A stretch of 15,979 nucleotides of DNA from an uncultured Faecalibacterium sp. GTDB taxonomy: Bacteria; Bacillota; Clostridia; Oscillospirales; Ruminococcaceae. Location: the NCBI GenBank assembly GCA_900765705.1, contig CAAFSR010000372.1, positions 1 to 15,979 of the forward strand. The letters are read 5' to 3'. Below, piece by piece: positions 6,695-14,019 of this stretch. Under the pieces are notes generated by a model. That model had not been told where the DNA came from. It did no database searches and worked only from the letters and a program-made list of their open reading frames with translations. The position numbers and the translations under genes are program-made. Every line of letters begins with the position of its first letter. The first letter of the stretch is position 1.

Positions 6695-6749
6695 TTGGAT
6701 GGTAATTCTAAAATGAATCCAACACAAAACCATAAAACTGTGATATAAT
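6695..6749 (+). promoter_or_regulatory. galM promoter with a flanking inverted repeat
   Basis: TGA followed by a perfect TATAAT (6744-6749) makes an extended -10. The expected -35 position (6721-6726) is poor. TTGGAT (6695-6700) and ATCCAA (6717-6722) form a 6-bp inverted repeat overlapping the -35 region, a possible regulator site. The start is expected near 6756. Confidence 0.6.
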
Positions 6750-6767
6750 CATAAATACAGACAAGAT

Positions 6768-6796
6768 GCAAAAGGGGGCAGTCTGCCCTCTTTTGC
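6768..6796 (+). promoter_or_regulatory. Stable hairpin in the galM leader
   Basis: GCAAAAG (6768-6774) pairs with CTTTTGC (6790-6796), and GGGCA pairs with TGCCC across a GTC loop, giving about 13 bp with one G-T pair. It lies between the predicted start and the ribosome binding site. It is followed by GTTT rather than a long T-run, so mRNA stabilisation fits better than attenuation. Confidence 0.6.
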
Positions 6797-6829
6797 GTTT
6801 CCGAAAAAAGCTTTAGGAGGCGAGGCCCA

Positions 6830-7903
6830 ATGGCACAGATCCGTTCCAAGCCCTTCGGTGTGACCAAAGAGGGCGCTAATGTTACTGAGTACATCCTCTC
6901 AAACCCCGGCGGAATGTCCGTCAGCGTGCTGGATTACGGCTGCGTGATCAAAAATATCATCGTTCCGGCAAAAAATGGCCCGGTGGACGTGGTGGTAGGC
7001 CACGACACCATGGCGGATTATGAAAACGACTTTACCTCGTCCGGCAGCACCTGCTGCGGTGCCTTTGTGGGGCGCTATGCCAACCGCATCGAGAACGCCG
7101 CCTTCACCTTGGGCGGCAAGACCTACCAGCTGGAAAAGAACAACGGCGAGAACCACCTGCACGGCTGCTTCTCCCGCAAGATCTACGAGGTAAAGTCCTT
7201 CGGTGATACGTTGCTGATGGAAGCTGTGAGCCCCGACGGCGAGGATGGCTTTCCCGGTACGCTGAAGATCGCGGTGCGCTACACCCTTACCGACGACAAC
7301 ACCTTCCGCATGGACTACCGTGTGTCCTCGGACGCCGACACCATCGTAAACCTGACCAACCACAGCTACTTCAATCTGGATGGCGGCGGCGATGTGCTGA
7401 ACCAGAAGCTGCGTATCTACGCTTCCCGCTATCTGGAGGGCAACAACGCCACCTGCCCCACCGGCAACATTCTGCCCGTGGCAAACACCCCCATGGACTT
7501 TACCGCAGGCAAGCTCATCGGCAAGGAGATCGATACCGGCTTCTCCCAGACCACCATGGTGGGCGGCGGCTACGACCACTGCTATGTCATCGACCGCGCC
7601 CGCGGCTCCAGCCAGAGCATCTGCGCATGGGCTACCAGCGATAAGACCGGCATCAGCATGAAACTGTACACCACTCAGCCGGGCATCCAGCTGTACACCG
7701 GCAACTTTTTGCAGGATTGCCCCGCCCCGGGCAAGGGCGGCGAGCCTATGCGGAAGTACGGCGGCTTTGCGCTGGAGACCCAGCACTTCCCCTGCAGCCC
7801 CTCCCACCCGGAGTTCCCCTCCACGGTGCTGCGGGCAGGCAAGGTGTTCCGCGCCACCACCACCCTGCGGTTCTTCACCGGCAAGCAGTGCGGAAAGCTT
7901 TAA
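6830..7903 (+). CDS. galM: Aldose 1-epimerase (galactose mutarotase)
   Basis: A 357-residue cytoplasmic enzyme that interconverts the alpha and beta anomers of galactose and glucose, feeding alpha-D-galactose to galactokinase in the Leloir pathway. Family motifs in order: GRYANRI (81-87), NHLHG (108-112), TNHSYFNL (176-183, with catalytic acid H178), GYDH (247-250, with sugar-binding D249) and FALETQHFP (313-321, with catalytic base E316). Full length for the family. ATG at 6830 has a perfect AGGAGG (6815-6820) 9 bp upstream. The gene stands alone between two strong terminators. galE follows on the same strand about 410 bp later under separate control; galK and galT are not in the window. The motif usually reading ETQ-x-FPD-SPN is ETQHFPCSPS here, a small variation away from the catalytic residues. 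Confidence 0.96.
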   Translation: MAQIRSKPFGVTKEGANVTEYILSNPGGMSVSVLDYGCVIKNIIVPAKNGPVDVVVGHDTMADYENDFTSSGSTCCGAFVGRYANRIENAAFTLGGKTYQLEKNNGENHLHGCFSRKIYEVKSFGDTLLMEAVSPDGEDGFPGTLKIAVRYTLTDDNTFRMDYRVSSDADTIVNLTNHSYFNLDGGGDVLNQKLRIYASRYLEGNNATCPTGNILPVANTPMDFTAGKLIGKEIDTGFSQTTMVGGGYDHCYVIDRARGSSQSICAWATSDKTGISMKLYTTQPGIQLYTGNFLQDCPAPGKGGEPMRKYGGFALETQHFPCSPSHPEFPSTVLRAGKVFRATTTLRFFTGKQCGKL

Positions 7904-7914
7904 AAGATGATACA

Positions 7915-7956
7915 CCACGCAAAAAACGTCTGCTCTGGCAGACGTTTTTTGCGTGG
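7915..7956. terminator. Very strong bidirectional terminator after galM
   Basis: A perfect 19-bp stem (7915-7933 with 7938-7956) with a 4-nt loop contains A6 (7921-7926) in the left arm and T6 (7945-7950) in the right arm, so it can act from both strands. It begins 12 bp beyond the galM stop codon. Confidence 0.92.
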
Positions 7957-7957
7957 C

Positions 7958-8089
7958 TACCCCCTCAGCCTCGCATTCGCTCGGCAGCTCCCCCAAGGGG
8001 ACGCCTTTGAGTTGCGCCGGAAACTTTCCCGCCGCCAAAAGCCGTCCCCTTGGGGAAGGTGGCATCGCGCAGCGATGACGGAAGGGGTA
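7958..8089. repeat. Dispersed inverted-repeat element, copy 2
   Basis: The ends are TACCCC (7958-7963) and GGGGTA (8084-8089). The left arm has CCCCAAGGGGACG and the right arm its exact 13-nt complement, so the element folds as one long hairpin. The small right-hand hairpin is CATCGC/GCGATG around GCA. It is more divergent than copies 1 and 3 at its ends. It starts 2 bp beyond the galM terminator. Confidence 0.88.
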
Positions 8090-8314
8090 TCCTCCCTCTC
8101 CATTTCTATGTTTTGCACAAACAGCGCATTCTCTCCATGTGAAAAGTGCGAAAAATCTCTGTCAATCAAAAGTGTAATGCACGAAGATGCAACAAAAATA
8201 TATCTGAATAAAGAAAGCGCCCCTTGCAGTCGGCGGCAAAAAGCGGTATGCTTTAAACAGACCGGGCAGCGCCCGGCGCAAAGTGATAATAATATGTGAG
8301 AGAGGTACTGGGCT
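8090..8314 (+). promoter_or_regulatory. galE upstream region with a weak promoter candidate
   Basis: The best promoter candidate is TTGCAG (8224-8229), 17 bp, TATGCT (8247-8252), a modest match to consensus. The leader would contain the hairpin CCGGGC-AGC-GCCCGG (8262-8276) and AGAGG (8301-8305), 9 bp before the galE ATG. A TTGACA also exists on the minus strand near 8163 without a convincing -10. No gene is seen in this stretch. Confidence 0.35.
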
Positions 8315-9340
8315 ATGGCAATTTTGGTTTCCGGCGGTGCCGGCTACATCGGCAGCCACACCTGCATCGAGCTGTTGAACGCTGGCTACGATATCGTGGT
8401 GGCAGATAACTATTATAACGCTTCTCCTGTGGTTCTGGACCGGGTCAAGCAGATCACCGGCAAGGATTTCCGCTTCTACAAGGCAGATATGACCTGCCAC
8501 GAGGACGTGGAAAAGATCTTCTCCGAGTGCCCGGATATCACCGCTGTCATCCAGTTTGCAGCCTACAAGGCTGTGGGCGAAAGTGTTTCCAAGCCCATCG
8601 AGTACTACTACAATAACCTCAACTGCACGCTGGTCATTCTGGACGTGATGCGCCGCCACGGCTGCCACAACTTCGTGTTCAGCTCCTCCGCTACCGTCTA
8701 CGGCGACCCCGCCAGTGTGCCCATTACCGAGGACTTCCCCGTGGGGGCAACCACCAACCCCTACGGCACCACCAAGGCCTTTACCGAGCGCATCCTGCAG
8801 GACGTCTGCCATGCAGACCCGGAGCTGAACGTGGCCCTGCTGCGCTACTTCAACCCCATCGGCGCCCACAAGAGCGGCCTGATCGGCGAGGACCCCAACG
8901 GCATCCCCAACAACCTGATGCCCTACATTGCCAAGGTGGCTGTGGGCAAGCTGGAAAAGGTGCACGTCTTTGGCAACGACTACCCCACCCCGGACGGCAC
9001 CGGTGTACGGGACTACATCCACGTTGTGGATCTGGCACGCGGCCATGTGTGCGCCATCCGCAAGCTGGAGACCAAGTGCGGCCTCTTCATCTGCAATCTG
9101 GGCACCGGCAAGGGCTACAGCGTGCTGGAGGTCATTCGCGCCTTCTCCAAGGCCTGCGGCAAGGAGATCCCCTACGTTATCGATCCCCGCCGCCCCGGCG
9201 ATATCGCCGAGTGCTACGCCGACCCCACCAAGGCCAAGAACGAGCTGGGCTGGGTGGCAGAGTATGGCATTGAGGAGATGTGCGCCGACAGCTGGAACTG
9301 GCAGAGCCACAACCCCGATGGCTACCACACCGTGAAATAA
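8315..9340 (+). CDS. galE: UDP-glucose/UDP-galactose 4-epimerase
   Basis: A 341-residue NAD-dependent short-chain dehydrogenase-type epimerase that interconverts UDP-glucose and UDP-galactose for galactose use and glycan precursor supply. The Rossmann motif is GGAGYIGSH (7-15). The catalytic set is S125 in SSSATVYG plus Y150 and K154 in YGTTK. The C-terminal part has RYFNPIGAH (177-185) and RRPGDIAECYADPTKA (292-307). The last motif aligns with E. coli RRPGDLPAYWADASKA and puts C300 at the position of E. coli Tyr299. Human GALE also has Cys there, and in that family a small residue permits UDP-GlcNAc/GalNAc epimerisation, so dual specificity is plausible here. The gene is preceded by its own leader and followed by a terminator, so it is a single-gene unit near galM. 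Confidence 0.96.
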   Translation: MAILVSGGAGYIGSHTCIELLNAGYDIVVADNYYNASPVVLDRVKQITGKDFRFYKADMTCHEDVEKIFSECPDITAVIQFAAYKAVGESVSKPIEYYYNNLNCTLVILDVMRRHGCHNFVFSSSATVYGDPASVPITEDFPVGATTNPYGTTKAFTERILQDVCHADPELNVALLRYFNPIGAHKSGLIGEDPNGIPNNLMPYIAKVAVGKLEKVHVFGNDYPTPDGTGVRDYIHVVDLARGHVCAIRKLETKCGLFICNLGTGKGYSVLEVIRAFSKACGKEIPYVIDPRRPGDIAECYADPTKAKNELGWVAEYGIEEMCADSWNWQSHNPDGYHTVK

Positions 9341-9353
9341 CTTATAAAAACGG

Positions 9354-9394
9354 AGCACCGCATCTTCTCGCCTGAGAGTGTGCGGTGCTTTTTT
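9354..9394 (+). terminator. galE terminator
   Basis: AGCACCGCA (9354-9362) pairs with TGCGGTGCT (9381-9389), with further pairing inside (TCTC/GAGA), followed by T6 (9389-9394). It lies 13 bp beyond the stop codon. Confidence 0.92.
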
Positions 9395-9417
9395 GTTACC
9401 ACTTTAACTTTAGCGGG

Positions 9418-9574
9418 CTCGCCCTCTCAGCCTCGCGTTGCTCGGCAGCTCTCCCCAAGGGAGAGCCTCTGGCGTGACCGGAAACATTGCGGTTGAGCCA
9501 GAAACTGTACCGCTATGCCAAGGCCTCTCCCTTTGGGAGAGGTGGATTTGCGAAGCAAAGACGGAGAGGGCGAG
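9418..9574. repeat. Dispersed inverted-repeat element, copy 3
   Basis: The ends CTCGCCCTCTC (9418-9428) and GAGAGGGCGAG (9564-9574) are perfectly complementary over 11 bp. Each inner arm holds a local hairpin (GCTCTCCC/GGGAGAGC on the left, CCTCTCCC/GGGAGAGG on the right), and the two arms are also complementary to each other. The small right-hand hairpin is TTTGC-GAA-GCAAA. The central part (about 9470-9520) shares a CCGGAAAC-TT stretch with copy 2. It starts about 25 bp beyond the galE terminator. Confidence 0.9.
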
Positions 9575-9610
9575 GATGCTGCCCTTTGAGCAGCTCCCCC
9601 ATATTCTCTA

Positions 9611-9639
9611 TTGACATCCGCTGCCAGTTAGCCTATACT
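9611..9639 (+). promoter_or_regulatory. feoAB promoter
   Basis: TTGACA (9611-9616), 17-bp spacer, TATACT (9634-9639), close to consensus. The spacer and -10 contain GTTAGCCTA, which resembles half of a DtxR/IdeR iron box (GTTAGCCTAAC); this is a suggestion from memory of that consensus. Confidence 0.85.
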
Positions 9640-9644
9640 ACATT

Positions 9645-9662
9645 TGTTAACACGGACTAACA
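9645..9662. promoter_or_regulatory. Inverted repeat at the feoAB transcription start
   Basis: TGTTA (9645-9649) and TAACA (9658-9662) form an inverted repeat with an 8-bp centre at the expected transcription start. An operator for an iron-responsive repressor would fit the position and the gene. The sequence is not a canonical Fur box. Confidence 0.4.
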
Positions 9663-9697
9663 CACCGAAACGGTACATATAAAGAAGGCGGACGGAT

Positions 9698-12040
9698 ATG
9701 ACGTTAAAAGAGTTACAGATCGGCAAAAGCGCCATTGTGGAGGCTGTGGGCGGTGCAGGCGCGCTGCGGCAGCATTTTCTGGATATGGGTCTGATCCCGG
9801 GTGCGGAGGTCACACTGGTAAAGCTGGCCCCCATGGGCGACCCTATGGAGCTGCGCATCCACGGCTATGAGCTGACCCTGCGTCTGGACGACGCGGCACA
9901 GATCACCGTGACCCCCACCGAAAAAGCCCCGGCGGTGCACGCCCCGGTGGCAGAGAAGAAGGTGGAGCACCCGGGTCTTGGCGAGGGCGGCAAGTACCAC
10001 ACCAAAGAGGGGGAGCATCCCCTGCCGGAGGATAAGACCCTGACCTTTGCGCTGGCGGGCAACCAGAACTGCGGCAAGACCACCCTGTTCAATCAGCTCA
10101 CCGGTTCCAACCAGCATGTGGGCAACTTTCCGGGCGTGACGGTGGACCGCAAGAGCGGCGCCATCAAGGGCCACCCGGAGACCGAGGTCACCGACCTGCC
10201 GGGCATCTACTCCATGTCCCCCTATTCCAGCGAGGAGATCGTTACCCGGCAGTTCATCATCGGCGAAAAGCCCACCGGCATCATCAATATCGTGGACGCC
10301 ACCAACATCGAGCGCAACCTCTACCTGACCATGCAGCTGATGGAGCTGGATATCCCCATGGTGCTGGCGCTGAACATGATGGACGAGATGCGCGGCAACG
10401 GCGGCACGGTGCGCATCAACAAGATGGAGGCCATGCTGGGCATCCCGGTCATCCCCATCTCCGCCGCCAAGAACGAGGGCGTGGACGAGCTGGTAGACCA
10501 CGCCGTCCATGTGGCAAAGTATCAGGAGTGCCCCGGGCGCATGGATTTTTGCAGCGAGGACGACCACGGCGGCGCAGTGCACCGCTGCATCCACGGCATC
10601 CTGCACCTGATCGAGGACCACGCCAAGGCGGCGGGCATCCCGGTGCGTTTTGCTGCCACCAAGCTGGTGGAGGGCGACCCCCGCATTGAGGAAGCGTTGA
10701 AGCTGGATCAGAACGAAAAAGAAATGATCGAGCATATCATCGTGCAGATGGAGCAGGAGCGCGGGCTGGACCGCGCCGCCGCCATTGCGGATATGCGCTT
10801 CTCCTTTATTCAGGAGCTGGTGGCGCAGACGGTGGTAAAGCCCCACGAAAGCAAGGAGCAGCTGCGCTCCAACCGCATCGATAAGTTCCTTACCGGCAAG
10901 TACACCGCCATCCCGGCGTTTATCGCCATCATGGGTCTGGTGTTCTTCCTTACCTTCAACGTCATCGGCCTGTTCTTCCAGAACCTCATGGAAATGGGCA
11001 TCAACGCCCTGACCGGCCTTGTGGACACCGCCCTGACCAGCTGGAACGTCAACGCGGCGGTACACTCGCTGGTCATCGATGGCATCTTTACCGGCGTGGG
11101 CAGCGTGCTGAGCTTCCTGCCCATCATCGTGGTGCTGTTCTTCTTCCTCTCCATGCTGGAGGATACCGGCTACATGGCGCGTGTCGCCTTTGTAATGGAT
11201 AAGCTGCTGCGCCGCATCGGCCTTTCCGGCCGCAGCATCGTGCCCATGCTCATCGGCTTTGGCTGCACCGTGCCCGGCGTGATGGCAAGCCGCACCCTGC
11301 CCTCGGAGCGCGACCGCAAAATGACCATCCTGCTTACCCCGTTCATGAGCTGCTCCGCAAAGCTGCCCATCTACAGCCTGTTTGCGGCGGCCTTCTTCCC
11401 CAAGTACGCGGGGCTTGTAATGGTGCTGCTGTACTTCACCGGCATTCTGGTGGGCGTGCTGGCGGCGCTGCTGCTCAAGAGCACCGTGTTCAAGGGCGAG
11501 GCCGTGCCCTTTGTCATGGAGCTGCCCAACTACCGCCTGCCCGGCCTGAAAAACGTGGCGCAGCTGCTGTGGGAAAAGGCGCGGGATTTTTTGCAGAAGG
11601 CATTCACGGTCATCTTTGCCGCCACCATCGTTATCTGGTTCTTGCAGAACTTTGATCTGCAGCTGCGGCTGACCGCCGACCCGCAGGCCAGCATTCTGGC
11701 ACGCATCGCGGGCGACATCGCCCCGCTGTTTGCCCCGCTGGGCTTTGCGGACTGGCGCATCTCCACCGCCCTCATCACCGGCTTTATGGCCAAGGAGAGC
11801 GTGGTCTCCTCGCTGCTCATCCTCTTCGGCTCTACCGCTGCCCTGACCGCAGCCCTTACCCCGGCGCAGGCCGCGCCCCTGCTGGTATTCTGCCTGCTGT
11901 ACACCCCCTGCATCGCGGCGGTGGCCTCGGTCAAGCGGGAGCTTGGCGGTAAGTGGGCTGCCATCATGGTGGTGAATCAGTGCGCCGTGGCATGGCTGTG
12001 TGCCCTACTGGTGCGTCTGGCTGCCGTGGCGCTGTTCTGA
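9698..12040 (+). CDS. feoB: FeoA-FeoB fusion, ferrous iron transporter
   Basis: A 780-residue inner-membrane Fe(II) importer with a FeoA-type SH3-like domain fused at the N-terminus (1-72, including LDMGLIPGAEVTLVKLAPMGDPMELRIHGYELTLR). A His-rich charged linker (about 73-113) follows. The G domain has G1 GNQNCGKTT (121-129), G3 DLPG (166-169), G4 NMMD (226-229) and G5 SAA (255-257), then a helical regulatory domain to about 390. The membrane part holds the two gate motifs GFGCTVPGVMA (520-530) and PFMSCSAKLPIY (548-559), plus YTPCIAAVA (735-743). Cysteines 523, 552 and 738 are those usually conserved. The G1 asparagine (GNQNCGKT) is typical of FeoB. ATG at 9698 is preceded by AAGGCGG (9685-9691). 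It is a single-gene unit with a strong promoter and terminator; no separate feoA or feoC is seen. Confidence 0.97.
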   Translation: MTLKELQIGKSAIVEAVGGAGALRQHFLDMGLIPGAEVTLVKLAPMGDPMELRIHGYELTLRLDDAAQITVTPTEKAPAVHAPVAEKKVEHPGLGEGGKYHTKEGEHPLPEDKTLTFALAGNQNCGKTTLFNQLTGSNQHVGNFPGVTVDRKSGAIKGHPETEVTDLPGIYSMSPYSSEEIVTRQFIIGEKPTGIINIVDATNIERNLYLTMQLMELDIPMVLALNMMDEMRGNGGTVRINKMEAMLGIPVIPISAAKNEGVDELVDHAVHVAKYQECPGRMDFCSEDDHGGAVHRCIHGILHLIEDHAKAAGIPVRFAATKLVEGDPRIEEALKLDQNEKEMIEHIIVQMEQERGLDRAAAIADMRFSFIQELVAQTVVKPHESKEQLRSNRIDKFLTGKYTAIPAFIAIMGLVFFLTFNVIGLFFQNLMEMGINALTGLVDTALTSWNVNAAVHSLVIDGIFTGVGSVLSFLPIIVVLFFFLSMLEDTGYMARVAFVMDKLLRRIGLSGRSIVPMLIGFGCTVPGVMASRTLPSERDRKMTILLTPFMSCSAKLPIYSLFAAAFFPKYAGLVMVLLYFTGILVGVLAALLLKSTVFKGEAVPFVMELPNYRLPGLKNVAQLLWEKARDFLQKAFTVIFAATIVIWFLQNFDLQLRLTADPQASILARIAGDIAPLFAPLGFADWRISTALITGFMAKESVVSSLLILFGSTAALTAALTPAQAAPLLVFCLLYTPCIAAVASVKRELGGKWAAIMVVNQCAVAWLCALLVRLAAVALF

Positions 12041-12057
12041 ACGCAATCATTATACTG

Positions 12058-12103
12058 AAAAAAGAGAACCGGCGCGTCCGCAGGACGTGCTGGTTCTCTT
12101 TTT
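12058..12103. terminator. feoAB terminator
   Basis: A 16-bp stem with two G-T pairs (GAGAACC.../...GGTTCTC, 12064-12079 with 12083-12098) and a GCA loop is flanked by an A-run on the left (12058-12063) and T5 on the right (12099-12103). It starts 18 bp beyond the feoAB stop codon. Confidence 0.93.
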
Positions 12104-12106
12104 CTC

Positions 12107-12135
12107 TTGACATCTCCCTGCATCTGCACTATAAT
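12107..12135 (+). promoter_or_regulatory. Perfect-consensus promoter of the marR-type gene
   Basis: TTGACA (12107-12112), 17 bp, TATAAT (12130-12135): both boxes match the sigma-70/sigma-A consensus exactly. It begins 4 bases after the T-run of the preceding terminator. The start is expected near 12142. Confidence 0.93.
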
Positions 12136-12178
12136 ACTTCAAAAATGAACTATCTACACAAAACCCAAGGAGCGCCCC

Positions 12179-12613
12179 ATGAATCCTACCATAGAGATCA
12201 GCTTCAAGACCGCGCAGGCGTACAGCGCCATGTGCAAGCCGCTGTGTCAGGAGCTCAAGCTGCCCCAGACTGCCTTTGACATCCTGATGTTTCTGGCAAA
12301 CAACCCGGACTGCACCACCGCCCGGGACATCGTAGAGTTCCGCAAGATCAAGGCAAACCTTGTATCGGTAAACGTGGACCGTCTGGTGCAGGAGGGGTAT
12401 CTGGAGCGCCGCGCCGTGGCGGGTGACCGCCGCAAGACCCAGCTGCTGTGCACCGAAAAGGCACAGCCGGTCATCGCGCGGGGGCGCGCGGTGCAGGAGC
12501 GCTTTTTTGCCCGCCTGCTGAACAACACGGATGCCGCCACCCGGGAGGCGTTTTTTCGCACCATGGAGGTCATCGGGAAAAATCTGGACGAGATCTTAAA
12601 GGAGAACGTATAA
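12179..12613 (+). CDS. MarR-family transcriptional regulator
   Basis: A 144-residue dimeric winged-helix DNA-binding protein. The layout is a short N-terminal dimerisation helix, a winged helix-turn-helix (about 30-95, with the recognition region near KIKANLVSVNVDRLVQEGYL) and a wing reading RRAVAGDRRKTQLLCTEK (77-94), then C-terminal dimerisation helices. The GDRRKTQL wing is the diagnostic MarR feature. ATG at 12179 is preceded by AAGGAG (12167-12172). The stop codon is separated from the next start by 1 base, and AAAGGAG of the next gene lies inside this gene's end, so the two were once translated together. MarR proteins commonly repress an adjacent transporter gene; here that gene is broken, so this regulator may now have lost its local target. 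The ligand is unknown. Confidence 0.92.
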   Translation: MNPTIEISFKTAQAYSAMCKPLCQELKLPQTAFDILMFLANNPDCTTARDIVEFRKIKANLVSVNVDRLVQEGYLERRAVAGDRRKTQLLCTEKAQPVIARGRAVQERFFARLLNNTDAATREAFFRTMEVIGKNLDEILKENV

Positions 12614-12614
12614 A

Positions 12615-12813
12615 ATGAGTGTACTGTTTAAGGTGCTTGTCACCTTTTTGCCGGCATGGGTGCCGGCCTTGGAACCGGCTTTGCCGGTATGAGCGCGGCG
12701 GCGGTCATCAGCCCCATGCTCATCACCTTTCTGCACATGGACCCCTACATGGCTGTGGGCATTGCTCTTTCCTCGGATGTGCTTGACCGGCAGCCGCAAC
12801 GGCATTTCTGCTT
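12615..12813 (+). pseudogene. Truncated, frameshifted TauE/SafE (TSUP) family permease
   Basis: ATG at 12615 with AAAGGAG 10 bp upstream begins MSVLFKVLVTF; after a 1-base shift the frame continues AGMGAGLGTGFAGMSAAAVISPMLITFLHMDPYMAVGIALSSDVL. That is a typical TSUP first helix and glycine-rich re-entrant region, a family exporting or importing sulfite, sulfonates and other organic anions. The shift lies in a T5 run (12645-12649) where six T would keep the frame. Family-like sequence ends near SSDVL (about 12780), with perhaps a further trace in another frame (NGISAFT) up to about 12813. There the stop codon of the oppositely oriented ATPase gene begins. Full-length relatives are about 250 residues, so roughly three quarters are missing, and I could not find the remainder after 14145. 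The product is not expected to function. Confidence 0.82.
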
Positions 12814-14010
12814 TTACTCCTGCAGCAGCCAATCGGCTATATCGTGAATCTCGATCCCTTCATAGGTATATTTCGGATGCATGGTTCGGGCAAGGATCAT
12901 TTTGGGATAGGCATCTCGGATCTGAAGTAACGGAGAACATTCTCTTTCAAATGTTTCCTGCCCGGAAATGTTGTCGCTTACCTGAATATAAATCTTCTCG
13001 CTGCCTCTCTGCACAACAAAATCGATTTCCTTTTGATAGAGCTTGCCGACATAAACATCGTATCCACGGCGAAGAAGTTCGATGCAAACGATGTTTTCGT
13101 ATACTCTGCCATAGTCTATGTTTCTGCTTCCCAGGATCGCATATCGAATGCCGCTGTCACACAAGTAGAATTTCTCAGAGCTTTCAAGATATTTCTTGCC
13201 GCGGATATCGTATCTCTTGATATCATAAAATACAAAAGCATTGCACAGATACTTAATGTACTTGCCGATGGTCACATGATTGGTTGGGGTCTCATTCGCT
13301 GTCAGAAGCTGACTGACTTTATTCGGAGAAGTCAGGTTGCTGATGTTATCCATAAGGAACTCGCTCAGGCGTTGTAAAACCAAAGTGTCCGGCAAAGCGT
13401 ACTTTTGTACCAAATCTCTTGTGATAATGGTTTCATAGACCTCTTTGATATAATTTGTTCTGTCTTTTTCGGTTCTGTAAGCATAGGAGCCTGCTAAACC
13501 GCCCTTAATGGCGTAATCATCAAAGAGCTTGTTTTTATCACTGACATCATCATAATATTGGCAATATTCCCGGAAGCTGAAAGGAAATACATGGATTTCA
13601 ATATAGCGTCCGGTAAACAGAGTTGCCAGATCTGTACTCAGCAGGAAAGCGTTGGAGCCTGTTACATAGATGTCGTATTTTCCTTTAGAGTACAGGCTGT
13701 TGATCGCCAGCTCAAACCGGGGGCACATCTGAACCTCGTCCACAAACAGGTAGTTCGTTTTACCTTCCTGATAATGTTCTTCCACATAGGTGTGTAAGGC
13801 ATGGTATTCCTTGATTTCTTCATACGCCAGATCCATGAAATCAATAAAGATGATATTGATGTTTTCGAAATTGCTTTTCAGATATGCAATGTACGCCTGC
13901 ATCAGTTTGGACTTACCGGATCGACGGATCCCCGTGATGATCTTGATGTCGGGAGTGCCGTTCAGTTCAATGATCCTATTGAGATAGTTTGCTCTCGTTA
14001 TAGTTTTCAT
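12814..14010 (-). CDS. AAA ATPase with a C-terminal DUF4143 domain
   Basis: A 398-residue protein of the AAA_14/DUF4143 type, widespread in gut bacteria and archaea, often transferred, with no settled function. Counting from ATG at 14010: Walker A GIRRSGKS (27-34), Walker B YLFVDE (87-92), a polar sensor-like TGSNA (117-121) and the family block FTGRYIEIHVFPFSFREY (132-149). The C-terminal domain resembles a PD-(D/E)XK nuclease core with E305, EIDF (328-331) and IQVS (342-345). The last motif lacks the catalytic Glu and Lys, so nuclease activity is doubtful. A GTG start 12 bp upstream (14022) is possible; neither start has a good ribosome binding site. The gene is visibly more AT-rich than all its neighbours and lies on the opposite strand at the broken transporter, both signs of acquisition. 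It has its own promoter flanked by two copies of a semi-palindrome. Confidence 0.9.
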   Translation of the reverse strand: MKTITRANYLNRIIELNGTPDIKIITGIRRSGKSKLMQAYIAYLKSNFENINIIFIDFMDLAYEEIKEYHALHTYVEEHYQEGKTNYLFVDEVQMCPRFELAINSLYSKGKYDIYVTGSNAFLLSTDLATLFTGRYIEIHVFPFSFREYCQYYDDVSDKNKLFDDYAIKGGLAGSYAYRTEKDRTNYIKEVYETIITRDLVQKYALPDTLVLQRLSEFLMDNISNLTSPNKVSQLLTANETPTNHVTIGKYIKYLCNAFVFYDIKRYDIRGKKYLESSEKFYLCDSGIRYAILGSRNIDYGRVYENIVCIELLRRGYDVYVGKLYQKEIDFVVQRGSEKIYIQVSDNISGQETFERECSPLLQIRDAYPKMILARTMHPKYTYEGIEIHDIADWLLQE

Positions 14011-14019
14011 AGCGTTGCC

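Noticed and set aside
6768..6796. galM leader hairpin as a riboswitch or attenuator
   Set aside because: A single simple hairpin without a T-run or alternative pairing; nothing matches a known riboswitch class.
8162..9358. Minus-strand open frame antisense to galE
   Set aside because: Same type of codon shadow; the galE protein on the plus strand explains the sequence.
938..9574. The three repeats as a CRISPR or integron array
   Set aside because: They are kilobases apart, long, individually diverged inverted repeats in separate gaps, with no cas or integrase genes.
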